Assembly (NCBI GenBank): GCA_016928995.1
Contig: JAFGJS010000117.1
Coordinates: 1 to 64,000 of the forward strand
DNA: 64,000 nt
From: Candidatus Sumerlaeota bacterium
Lineage (GTDB): Bacteria; Sumerlaeota; Sumerlaeia; JAFGJS01
Direction of reading: 5' to 3'
In this document: positions 18,012-26,292 of the stretch, piece by piece
Numbering within the stretch: the stretch's first letter is position 1
Layout of the letters: every line of letters starts with the position of its first letter
Notes under the pieces: generated by a model
Told to the model about the DNA's origin: nothing
What the model saw: only the letters and a program-made list of their open reading frames with translations
Databases searched by the model: none
Translations under genes and position numbers: made by a program

Positions 18012-20819
18012 TTAAAACGCAACCATATAGCTCGGCGTCGCCGACGCAGGAGGGCTCCCCGCTTCACTCACGTTCACACTCAGGTTGAAGCTGTCATTGG
18101 CGTAGTCGTTGGCATAGTCGCCGCCAAGGCCGCAGACCCCGATATACCATCGGCCAGCATGCGTGCCGTTCAGCATATTGCCGATCACGGCGGTCTGTTG
18201 CGTGCTGCTTTGCGTGGACGATTGCACGTCGAACTCATCATCGCGCGGCGGACGCGCGCGCCTGGCGTAAAAGACGGCGCCAGTTCCATTGAGCTGATCG
18301 AGCGTGATCGTCATGGTGCGATAGTTCACGTCCGGCGGCGTGTCGAAATAATAGTATCGCCAGCGATGACACTCGACTTCATCGCCGGAGACGGTCGCGT
18401 TGTACCCGCCGCTGCCGGATAATTCCTCAACGGCGTACGCGCGGAGCTGATAGGCTGAGTTTGCCGCGGCGGCGCCATAAACGCCGATGTGCCATTCACC
18501 GGCTGCAGGCGACGCGATATGGACCGCGTTGAGCTCCGGTCCTGTGTCGCTCGTGGCGCCGGCGTCGTCCGTAGAAGCGACCGGCGACCCAGCCTTCACA
18601 TAAAGATCAGGATCGCCAGAGGCGTCCATGGGCAGTAATTCAGCCACGAATTCGTCGATCCCGGCCGGAAGAACCATATAAAACCGGCCCCAATCGCCGT
18701 TCGCTAAAATCCCATTGTGCCGTGGATAGGAATGCGCCAGCTCGACAGGCTGATCCAGCGCTTGCGAGGCGCTGGGGGTTCCAAGCAGGAATTGCATCGC
18801 CTCGCTCATGCGGCGGCCGAGCTCCACCTGGCCCCAGAAATTGAAATGCGCCGCATCGCCATCAAGAATCGGCAGATCATCCACCAGCACGAGCGCTGTC
18901 GCAGTCGTCACGCCCGCCGATCCGTCTCCAAGCCGCATGAAAAACTGGTCCAATCCGATCGGCGTCAACGTCGTATCGTTGTGCGGTTCGCTGTATGGCC
19001 GGATGGCCCCATTTGCGTAAAGCACATATTCGGCGAGGCGGAATTGATTCGAACGCACCGTATCCGTGTAGGTGAAGCGATTTTGATAATTCATCCGCAT
19101 CGTCGTGCCCACGACCAACGGCAGCGCAAGCGGCTGCTCGGGATCCTCGGACAGATCCGTCCGCAAGGATTCAATGAAGTTGCGCAGGTTTTCGCCGTAT
19201 TCGCTCGGAGCGTCGTCCAGGGCCGGCGAGGCATTCAGGCATCCCGGCGTGAGCTCGGGATCGCTGAACGTGTCTTCCACTCCAAGTTGAAGCATGACTC
19301 CGCAGAGTTCGATGCTGCGGCCGCGCTCGCTGAAAAACTCGCGCAGTTCCTGAACGCTGGACACAATACGCGGATACATCGCCGTGTAGTAATAGCGCGG
19401 ATCCGGCTCGACCGAGCTCGGTTGACAGTTGGCGTCGCACACGATTTCCGAGCGCCAATCGCACCAGAGGGTCGTCGCGCCCGGGGTGAATTTCAGCACC
19501 AGCAGCTGTTCGGTTGCGGGATTGATCCACTCGTCACGCATGATGTGGCTGAAAGTTGCGTCCGGTCCGAAGTTCAGTAATTCCGGACGATACATATATC
19601 CGGCGAAACCCGGCGCCAGGGGGCCGATGCGCGGCGAGGCGTCCGCCGCAGTCGGGATGGCTGTCCCCGGTTCGAAATAAAAAGTCACGGGCGTCGGCGG
19701 CACGACATACATCAAGGCGTCGTCCACCGGCTCAGCGTATTCACGGAAATCCGGAACCGCGCCGGAGCCGTCAGGCGTGTCGATCAGGTAAGCCCAGCCC
19801 TCCATGTTTGACGAACCGAGCGCCAGAAAGACCTTCAGCGTGCGGTTGTCGGGCGTGTCCGGAATCTCATAAGCGCCGATGTCCACGCGTCCGGTCAAGC
19901 CAGGCTGACGATTGCCCAGGACGTCCGATGTGGCGTAATCCAGCAGCATCATGCACCCCGCGTCGCGGCAGGGCGATGTGGAAAGCAGGACCGGTCCGGG
20001 ATCCTCCGCCGCTGACGCGAACTGAGGGGCTGTGTTGATGTTGCCGATGCCGCGGGAAAGGTCCCAGCTCTGGATGCAGCAAAACATCGGCGTCCATTCA
20101 TGGGTGGAGCCAGGCTCGATTCCCGGCCGCATTTGCGCATCCGTCGCCGCGTAATTGCCCCAAAGGACGGAGCTGAAGATCCAGCCCCGGCAATCCGCGA
20201 TGCCCCCGCCATAGTTCCCGGCCGCGTTGTCATACAGGGTGTTGTTGAGGATCTGGGCCCGATGGCAGTCGGCGATGCCGCCGCCCGCATTCGTGGCGAA
20301 GTTGAAATAGAAATAATTGTTCAAAATCACGCCGCCGCAGCCCGCGATGCCCGCGCCGCGCACGGCCACGTTGCTTTTGATGAAGTTGCCGCGAATGACC
20401 GGATGCGCCGCGGATTGCAGACAGGCGATGCCGCCGCCGTTTCCGCTCGCATTATATCCATTGATGATCGTAAAGCCCTCGATGATGCAATCCGCGGTCA
20501 CGGCGGTTTGTATCGTGATCACGGGTCCGGCTGAGGCGCCGTCGATGATTGTCAGCGAAGGAGAGGATAGCTCCGAGGCGCGCAATGCGACGCTTTTGTT
20601 CAGCGTCAAATTTTCAGTGTATGTGCCGGGCGTCACAAAGATCGTATCGCCGTCCGAGGCGGCGTTGATCGCCGCCTGGATCGTGCTGTAGTCGTATCCG
20701 CCTCCGCTGCCCACGGTGTAAATCGCCGGGAAAGCACACGGTGAAATCAAGTTCAACAGCGCGAATATCGCAATGCAAACCAATGCGGAATGTTGTTTTA
20801 AGCAGACATGGATTTTCAT
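18012..20819 (-). CDS. Large secreted beta-helix / SGNH-esterase / PPC-domain protein
   Basis: A 935-residue exported protein. The chosen ATG at 20819 gives a signal peptide (about residues 1-32). Residues ~33-310 are a right-handed beta-helix (YDYSTIQAAINAASDGDTI, then repeated NNxxYxN and GGGIADC turns). From ~325 a sialate-O-acetylesterase-like SGNH domain follows: GSSNMEG with the nucleophile near Ser337, and the DxxH block DAAHFN near residues 655-658. Two C-terminal PPC-like beta-sandwiches follow (DWGRFYMVLPAG ... GEWHIGVYG; then YYYFDTP ... GRWYIGVCG). The probable role is deacetylation of an external polysaccharide. No sorting signal is obvious at the C-terminus, which ends SYMVAF. 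Confidence 0.8.
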   Translation of the reverse strand: MKIHVCLKQHSALVCIAIFALLNLISPCAFPAIYTVGSGGGYDYSTIQAAINAASDGDTIFVTPGTYTENLTLNKSVALRASELSSPSLTIIDGASAGPVITIQTAVTADCIIEGFTIINGYNASGNGGGIACLQSAAHPVIRGNFIKSNVAVRGAGIAGCGGVILNNYFYFNFATNAGGGIADCHRAQILNNTLYDNAAGNYGGGIADCRGWIFSSVLWGNYAATDAQMRPGIEPGSTHEWTPMFCCIQSWDLSRGIGNINTAPQFASAAEDPGPVLLSTSPCRDAGCMMLLDYATSDVLGNRQPGLTGRVDIGAYEIPDTPDNRTLKVFLALGSSNMEGWAYLIDTPDGSGAVPDFREYAEPVDDALMYVVPPTPVTFYFEPGTAIPTAADASPRIGPLAPGFAGYMYRPELLNFGPDATFSHIMRDEWINPATEQLLVLKFTPGATTLWCDWRSEIVCDANCQPSSVEPDPRYYYTAMYPRIVSSVQELREFFSERGRSIELCGVMLQLGVEDTFSDPELTPGCLNASPALDDAPSEYGENLRNFIESLRTDLSEDPEQPLALPLVVGTTMRMNYQNRFTYTDTVRSNQFRLAEYVLYANGAIRPYSEPHNDTTLTPIGLDQFFMRLGDGSAGVTTATALVLVDDLPILDGDAAHFNFWGQVELGRRMSEAMQFLLGTPSASQALDQPVELAHSYPRHNGILANGDWGRFYMVLPAGIDEFVAELLPMDASGDPDLYVKAGSPVASTDDAGATSDTGPELNAVHIASPAAGEWHIGVYGAAAANSAYQLRAYAVEELSGSGGYNATVSGDEVECHRWRYYYFDTPPDVNYRTMTITLDQLNGTGAVFYARRARPPRDDEFDVQSSTQSSTQQTAVIGNMLNGTHAGRWYIGVCGLGGDYANDYANDSFNLSVNVSEAGSPPASATPSYMVAF

Positions 20820-20994
20820 AGTTGGATTTCTTTCTCTGGAAGCATCGGCGGCGAGAGTCGAATTATAAGGGAATGATCCACCCGCCATTTTCATCAATTG
20901 GACTAAATTGTATTATGATCACAGTACTTAGTCAATGGTTTCGTGAAAAAACGGAAAGATCGCTGAAAAATGCTATTTTATCTCCAAACTGAAT

Positions 20995-23571
20995 CTATTG
21001 TTGCGGCGATCGGAGCCTGAGCAGGTAATGCTCCGGCGGACTTTGCATGGTGATCGGAGCCTGCGCCCCCGCAGGCCAAACCGGTGCAAGGGCCTCGGAA
21101 GCCATGAATTCGGTGAACCGATTCTTCTCCTGATCATTAAAATGCCGGAAAAAGTCGAATGGATACAGCGACAATTCCCGCAAGTTGAAATAGATGTAGC
21201 GAAAATTTTCATCCCAGAGCTGCTGAATCAGTTCATCATTACTCTTCGTCTGCCGGATCAGCCATAAGATCGCCGGCGTGTCGAACCAATCGCTGGCGAA
21301 ATAATCGACTCGATCAAAATAATATCCGCGAAACTCGCCGATAAAGAGCACCCGCTCATCCGGCTTCACCATGTTGGACAGCAGCCTCGTCATCGGGTAG
21401 TAGTTATGCTGTGACAAATACTGATCACGCGATTGAAATCCAAGCGCCACGGAGAGCGGGGCTTGATGCTGGCGGCAGGCGATGTAGTGAACGGACCACC
21501 ATACCTGCAGCGCGGCCAGGATTACCAGCAGCGCGGCGCAACCGATCCCCGCCGCCTTCCACCAGCGGCTGATTTGCTGAATCGACGCGCCGATGAGCAG
21601 CGCCAGCACAGGAAAGAGCGGAATAAGGAAACGATTGCTTTGATAAGAGAAAAACCAGAAGGTCCAATAAGCTAGCGCCGTCAAGCCCAACGTAACGACG
21701 ATAATGCATTGCGACCGGTTTTCATTTTGCTGTTTCAGCGCGCCCCAAAACGAAATCACGAACAACACAAGCCAGGCCGGCAAAAACGCAAGATAGATCA
21801 ATCCCTGAAAATGATCTTCGTAGCCGCCCCAAATATTCCACATATCAATGGCTTTTTGATCCGGACTATTTCCATGCCGTAGCGTGAGCGCCGCTTTTCC
21901 TCCGTTTTTCATCGAATAGATTTCCGCCCCATAGTCGCCTTTATAGAAATAAAACGCGGAATCGAGCGGACTGCGCAAAAAGAGGAGCCCCTTGACCAGC
22001 GCGGACGGCAAGCGCTGACTGATGCTTAATACGCTAAGGTCGTTTTGTTGATTGTCGATGAAACGATGCGTCCCTTTTACATGGGCTTTTTGCATGTAGA
22101 GGCGCTGGCTACCTGCGCTCCATTCCGGACTTTTAAAGATCGAGTTGGCGGCGGGATAGAGCGGATTGCCGGTGAATTGATAACTCTTCAGCATCCACGG
22201 CGCGAAAAGCGCAAAAGCGATGAGCGCGACCAGCAACGCGCCGCGCAGGCCGCGCGTGAAACGTTTCGCCGGTCCGCGTTCCGTGTCGCGTTGAAGCAGA
22301 GGCGCCAGCGCCAGCGTCACGCCGATCAGCGCGACCATCGGCAGCATGGTCAGCTTCGTTCCCGCCGCCGCGCCGCAGAAAATCCCGCAAAGCACCAGCC
22401 AGAACCTTCGCTCCGCACAGCCAGGGGCGGCTGTGCCACATGTATGAGCTGAATCAGCGCTTGCCGCAGCAACTCGATCCTTCTCCCATGCCGCTGCAAA
22501 CCCGCCGTATTCCAGCGCCGTTGCGACCTTGCCATTCTCCGGCGCCGTTGCATCCCCGCCGTTCTTCCCCGTTTCGGACATTGGAATTTCGAATTTAGAA
22601 TTTGTTTCGGATTTCGGATTTCGAATTTCGGATTTTCTCAGCACATGCCCCATCGCATAGAACGCCAGCGTATAATACAGCGCCGAGAAATGATCGATGA
22701 ATTCCCAACCCGCGACGAGATAGGAAACCGGCGTCGCCGCCACGATCAGCACGGGCAGCCATTGCGCGCCCATCACCGGCTGCGGATCATCCTTGCGCGC
22801 CAGCAACCGCTTCCAGAACAGCCACAGCGCGACGAGTGTCCCGGCGAAGGCCAGGGCGTGCGTCAGCTTCGCCGCAATGTCGCCAAGGCCGATCATGCAA
22901 AAAAGGAACAGCAGCTCGCCGGTGAACGGCAAATTGCTGAAAGCGTTCAGCGGCAGATGCGTGATCGCCCCGCGTTTGATCCACTCCTGTGGCGCCGCAA
23001 GGTGATAACGCAGGCCGTCCGATTGCACTGGCGGTGTGGCGGCATAGAGCACTAGCAGCAATCCAAGCACGCATAAAAAACCCGCAGCGAACTTTTCATA
23101 TATATTCGACTCGCTCCACCATTGTTTCATCGCCGTCCACTTGCGCGCGCCCACGCGCGACCGCACGCCATAAATCAATCCCGGAATCAGCAGCGTGGCG
23201 TATAACGCATAAAACACCGGCCGCTTCAGCAGCCCCAGCGGCCAGCCCAGCAGCAACGTCACGCAGGCGATCAGCACGGAGCCCAGCGCGCAGCTCAGCA
23301 GCCACTGTTCCACGCCCCCCAGCGCAATGCCATGCCGCCGCATCCAACGTCCTGCGATGGCCGGCAGGATCCAGCCCGTGCCAATCATGAACGCCGAAGG
23401 GAAGAGGAAGGCTTGCAGCAGGCTCAGCGGCAATCCGCGAAAACTCTGAAAATACTCAGCCGGAAACGGCGTATTCCACCCGCTCAAAAAACAGATCGGC
23501 CCGCGCACCTGATACCACACGATCAGCGCAATCCACCCCAATGCAACAATGGCAATAATCAACCTTCGCAT
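20995..23571 (-). CDS. GT-C-like polytopic membrane protein with a repeat-derived loop
   Basis: An 858-residue membrane protein with about a dozen hydrophobic segments and a hydrophilic C-terminus. SDGLRYHLAAPQEW in the first large loop and the general layout resemble GT-C glycosyltransferases of the ArnT/PMT superfamily, which use lipid-linked sugar donors. The start is placed at the ATG at 23571, which gives a clean first helix (LIIAIVALGWIALIVWY); the frame stays open further upstream but would overlap the next gene. A ~80-residue loop in the middle (encoded at 22404-22640) is composed of dispersed-repeat sequence, including SEIRNPKSE. Whether the protein is still functional is uncertain. 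Confidence 0.75.
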   Translation of the reverse strand: MRRLIIAIVALGWIALIVWYQVRGPICFLSGWNTPFPAEYFQSFRGLPLSLLQAFLFPSAFMIGTGWILPAIAGRWMRRHGIALGGVEQWLLSCALGSVLIACVTLLLGWPLGLLKRPVFYALYATLLIPGLIYGVRSRVGARKWTAMKQWWSESNIYEKFAAGFLCVLGLLLVLYAATPPVQSDGLRYHLAAPQEWIKRGAITHLPLNAFSNLPFTGELLFLFCMIGLGDIAAKLTHALAFAGTLVALWLFWKRLLARKDDPQPVMGAQWLPVLIVAATPVSYLVAGWEFIDHFSALYYTLAFYAMGHVLRKSEIRNPKSETNSKFEIPMSETGKNGGDATAPENGKVATALEYGGFAAAWEKDRVAAASADSAHTCGTAAPGCAERRFWLVLCGIFCGAAAGTKLTMLPMVALIGVTLALAPLLQRDTERGPAKRFTRGLRGALLVALIAFALFAPWMLKSYQFTGNPLYPAANSIFKSPEWSAGSQRLYMQKAHVKGTHRFIDNQQNDLSVLSISQRLPSALVKGLLFLRSPLDSAFYFYKGDYGAEIYSMKNGGKAALTLRHGNSPDQKAIDMWNIWGGYEDHFQGLIYLAFLPAWLVLFVISFWGALKQQNENRSQCIIVVTLGLTALAYWTFWFFSYQSNRFLIPLFPVLALLIGASIQQISRWWKAAGIGCAALLVILAALQVWWSVHYIACRQHQAPLSVALGFQSRDQYLSQHNYYPMTRLLSNMVKPDERVLFIGEFRGYYFDRVDYFASDWFDTPAILWLIRQTKSNDELIQQLWDENFRYIYFNLRELSLYPFDFFRHFNDQEKNRFTEFMASEALAPVWPAGAQAPITMQSPPEHYLLRLRSPQQ
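22404..22640. repeat. Repeat cluster inserted in frame within a membrane-protein gene
   Basis: The segment contains tandem TTCGGATTTCGGATTTCGAATTTC-like units (22590-22636) and a hairpin GCACAGCC...GGCTGTGC (22416-22438). The TTCGAATTTCG motif recurs at 47077-47108 and, as a single unit, near 54902-54916. Translated on the minus strand it gives SEIRNPKSE and GTAAPGCAER. It keeps the host frame open. Confidence 0.65.
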
Positions 23572-23626
23572 GGCAGTTATTCTTTGCCCAGTTTTCGAAA
23601 ATCGCAAAATGAAAATGAATAAAAGA

Positions 23627-24448
23627 TTAAACGATATCCGGCTGATCAATCTCCTCGAATCGAATCTTATCGAGAAAACGCCGATCACGTTGAATTTGTT
23701 TACGCGCAATAATATTGGCAAGCACCAACAATAAAATTGCCGCGGAAAATAAACTAGGCAAATGAATCAAGGACAAAAGGTCAACGCCATATCGTTCATT
23801 CAGCTGATTTGCATACCATCCTAAAATTGTTTGATGAAACTCATCGCAGACATAATTCATTAATCCTGCTAGAAGCCATATAGGCAACATGCCACGTAAT
23901 AAACCTCTCCCTTTGACGCCAATAACCCATCGAATAGTATGAGCACGGTAAATGAGTATCTTCAAAAAAATAATTAATAATACAACATTGCACGATTCAT
24001 AAAATATAGATTGAACTAGACGCACAATAATAACAGACAATAATCGAACATTGTAAAAATCAATATACACCTGATCCATTGCCATAGCGCATCGATACGG
24101 GACCTGAAAGAATAAAAACAGTGTGATAAACGGAGCATAAATAGAATCAAGCCAGATTTGTTTGGCGTTAGGTAGTATTCGGAGTTGTTCATCCTGTAAA
24201 AAAAAGGCTTTATAACATAGACGATTATAGATCAATGGTGCGAATATCAGCAAAAAAAAGAGAACAAGCTCGTAAAAATCATTAGATACATCTGAGATTA
24301 TATCGATATACGGGCCAAAAAGATCATCATTCAATGTGTGGCCCAAACCTGCAAGCAAGCCGTAGATAAATATGCACCAGTACAAAAAACGGGTACGGCG
24401 CAAAATGCGGCGTTGAATGGGATTGAACTGTAGAAGCGAAAGGGACAA
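23627..24448 (-). CDS. Hypothetical polytopic membrane protein
   Basis: A 273-residue protein with five or six hydrophobic segments (for example VLFFLLIFAPLIY, VVLLIIFLKILIY and LFSAAILLLVLANIIA) and a charged C-terminal tail (RRFLDKIRFEEIDQ). The gene is clearly more AT-rich than its neighbours, suggesting transfer. The only in-frame start in reach is TTG at 24448 (or ATT a little upstream), with no ribosome site, and an inverted-repeat element (24479-24635) sits directly upstream. The 5' end may therefore have been disturbed by that insertion. No family is recognised. Confidence 0.55.
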   Translation of the reverse strand: MSLSLLQFNPIQRRILRRTRFLYWCIFIYGLLAGLGHTLNDDLFGPYIDIISDVSNDFYELVLFFLLIFAPLIYNRLCYKAFFLQDEQLRILPNAKQIWLDSIYAPFITLFLFFQVPYRCAMAMDQVYIDFYNVRLLSVIIVRLVQSIFYESCNVVLLIIFLKILIYRAHTIRWVIGVKGRGLLRGMLPIWLLAGLMNYVCDEFHQTILGWYANQLNERYGVDLLSLIHLPSLFSAAILLLVLANIIARKQIQRDRRFLDKIRFEEIDQPDIV

Positions 24449-24478
24449 ATGTAAATTTGCTCGAATTTAATTTTATTA

Positions 24479-24635
24479 ACTGATGTTACGCAGCGAGTGT
24501 TTCCTTTGAGTGCGCAGGCCATGCCTGCGCCTTGTACAAACGGAATTCGGTCCATCATACGGCAGTATTTCAGCGTAACTCAAGGCGACGGCATGGCCGC
24601 CGAAGTCCAAAGAGTCTGAGATGCGTGACATCAGT
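24479..24635. mobile_element. MITE-like element, family B, copy 1
   Basis: A 157 bp element with 14 bp terminal inverted repeats ACTGATGTTACGCA (24479-24492) and TGCGTGACATCAGT (24622-24635), one mismatch. It is flanked by TATTA on both sides (24474-24478 and 24636-24640), as expected of a 5 bp target-site duplication. It contains internal GCGCAGGCCATGCCTGCGC and GACGGCATGGCCGCCG palindromes and no gene. A second copy is at 57584-57771. The remainder of this 308 bp gap holds the rimO leader. Confidence 0.75.
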
Positions 24636-24756
24636 TATTAATTAAAGATTAAATGATAGGCCTACGCAATTCTTTTTATGTGTTAAGTTTACTCTTGCAC
24701 GTGTGCGCGATGGATTAAACAATTCCCATATTATTATAATTCAAGGATGAAATACG

Positions 24757-26112
24757 ATGCGCGTTGGCGTTGTGACATTAGGCTGCGATAAAAACACGGT
24801 GGATAATGAATACCTGGCCGGGTTGTTGACGCGGCAAGGGGTGGAGTGCATCGCGGTGAATAAGCCGGAGGACAACGCGGACAACACGCTCGACGCCGTG
24901 GTGATCACAACCTGCGCATTCACCGAAGAGGCGCGCGAGGAGAACATCGGCCGGATCGTCGAATGGGCCGAGGCGAAACAGGAATCGGCGCGCCTGAAAC
25001 GGCTGTATCTCTCCGGCTGCCTGACGCAGCGCTACGCCGATGAGTTGATCCGCGAATTCCCTGAAATCGACGGACTGGTCGGCGTGGGACAATGGACCCA
25101 GCTCGCGGCAATGATCACAGCCGATGCGCCGGAGCGGACGCATCCGCAACCAGACCGGTCGGTCGTGCTCGTTGACCTCAAGGAACAGCTGCCGCGCGCG
25201 CCGCTCGATAACCGCCCGTACGCTTACCTGAAAATCAGCGACGGCTGCAACCATCAGTGCACGTTCTGCTCGATCCCGCTGATGAAGGGGCGCATGAGCA
25301 GCGTGCCGCGCGAGATCGTGCTGCACGAAGCGCGCGGACTGATCGAACGCGGAGCGCGCGAGATCAACATCGTGGCGCAAGATTCGGGAGACTACGGCCG
25401 CGATCGCTACGAGGATTACCGCCTGGACCGGCTCGTGGAGGATCTCATCGCGCTCGACGGCGACTTCCGCGTGCGGCTGCTGTACTGCTATCCAATGGGC
25501 GTGACGGAGCGGTTGATCGAGTTGCTCGCCGGACACCCGAAGGTCTGTAATTACCTCGACATGCCATTGCAGCATCTGGACCGCGAGGTGCTGCGCCGCA
25601 TGAAACGCCCGCACAGCGAAATGCACGCGGAGGAATTGATCGGCCGGCTGCGCGAGCGCGCGCCGGAGATTGCGCTGCGCACGACATTCATCACAGGCTT
25701 CCCCGGCGAAACAGACGCCGCCTTCGAAAACTTGCTGGAAGGCGTGCGGCGCATCCAATTCGATTGGCTCGGGGCGTTCACATTTTCCCGCGAAGAAGGG
25801 ACGCCGTCAGCGGAAATGCCCGATCAGATCCCGGACGCGCTCAAGCAGGAACGCTACGAGCGGCTGATGATCGAGCAACAATCGATCACCGAGGCGAAAC
25901 TGCGCGCCCGCGTCGGATCGGTCGAGCGCGTGTTGATCGAGGCGCAAGCGGAAGAGCCGGAAAACTGCTACGCTGGACGCAGCGAAAAAGAAGCGCCGGA
26001 AGTGGACGGACTGATTTTCGTGGAATCTGAAAAAAAATTAACGCCCGGCGCAATCGTCTCCGCGCAAATCATCAACTCCGGACCATACGATCTATTCGCC
26101 AGTATGAAATAA
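24757..26112 (+). CDS. rimO: Ribosomal protein uS12 methylthiotransferase
   Basis: A 451-residue radical-SAM enzyme that adds a methylthio group to an aspartate of ribosomal protein S12. The UPF0004 domain carries the three cluster cysteines Cys10 (TLGCDKN), Cys53 (TTCAF) and Cys88 (SGCLTQRY). The radical-SAM motif is Cys164, Cys168 and Cys171 (GCNHQCTFCSIP). The C-terminal TRAM-like domain covers the last ~65 residues. GFPGETDAAFENLLE and DMPLQH are also family-typical and favour RimO over MiaB. AAGGA precedes the ATG. It is a single gene, and its stop codon is closely followed by repeat family A copy 2. Confidence 0.93.
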   Translation: MRVGVVTLGCDKNTVDNEYLAGLLTRQGVECIAVNKPEDNADNTLDAVVITTCAFTEEAREENIGRIVEWAEAKQESARLKRLYLSGCLTQRYADELIREFPEIDGLVGVGQWTQLAAMITADAPERTHPQPDRSVVLVDLKEQLPRAPLDNRPYAYLKISDGCNHQCTFCSIPLMKGRMSSVPREIVLHEARGLIERGAREINIVAQDSGDYGRDRYEDYRLDRLVEDLIALDGDFRVRLLYCYPMGVTERLIELLAGHPKVCNYLDMPLQHLDREVLRRMKRPHSEMHAEELIGRLRERAPEIALRTTFITGFPGETDAAFENLLEGVRRIQFDWLGAFTFSREEGTPSAEMPDQIPDALKQERYERLMIEQQSITEAKLRARVGSVERVLIEAQAEEPENCYAGRSEKEAPEVDGLIFVESEKKLTPGAIVSAQIINSGPYDLFASMK

Positions 26113-26132
26113 AAATGCATTTCAATAAAGCC

Positions 26133-26292
26133 AGACTGTTCCGCATTTTAATCGTGATTTTCAATCAGTACCGCGACCGTTAGGGAGCGGCCCGTAAAGC
26201 GTTGCCACAGCGCCATCGGGGCCGCTCCTTCACAGTCGCGGCACTGATTGCGATAATCCTTCGAAAACAGCGTTTATTTTACGTATTAGTTT
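26133..26292 (+). repeat. Dispersed palindromic repeat, family A, copy 2
   Basis: It matches copy 1 (1791-1954) through both arms, the centre and the flanks (TTCCGCATT at the left, TCGAAAACAGCGTTTATTTT at the right). The inverted-repeat core is 26168-26242. The right end coincides with the stop codon of the sensor kinase at 26291-26293, so it fills the gap between two convergent genes and could form a strong hairpin in either transcript. Confidence 0.8.

Noticed and set aside
24479-24635. Small RNA or riboswitch upstream of rimO
   Set aside because: The terminal inverted repeats, the TATTA duplication and the second copy at 57584 explain the structure better as a mobile repeat.
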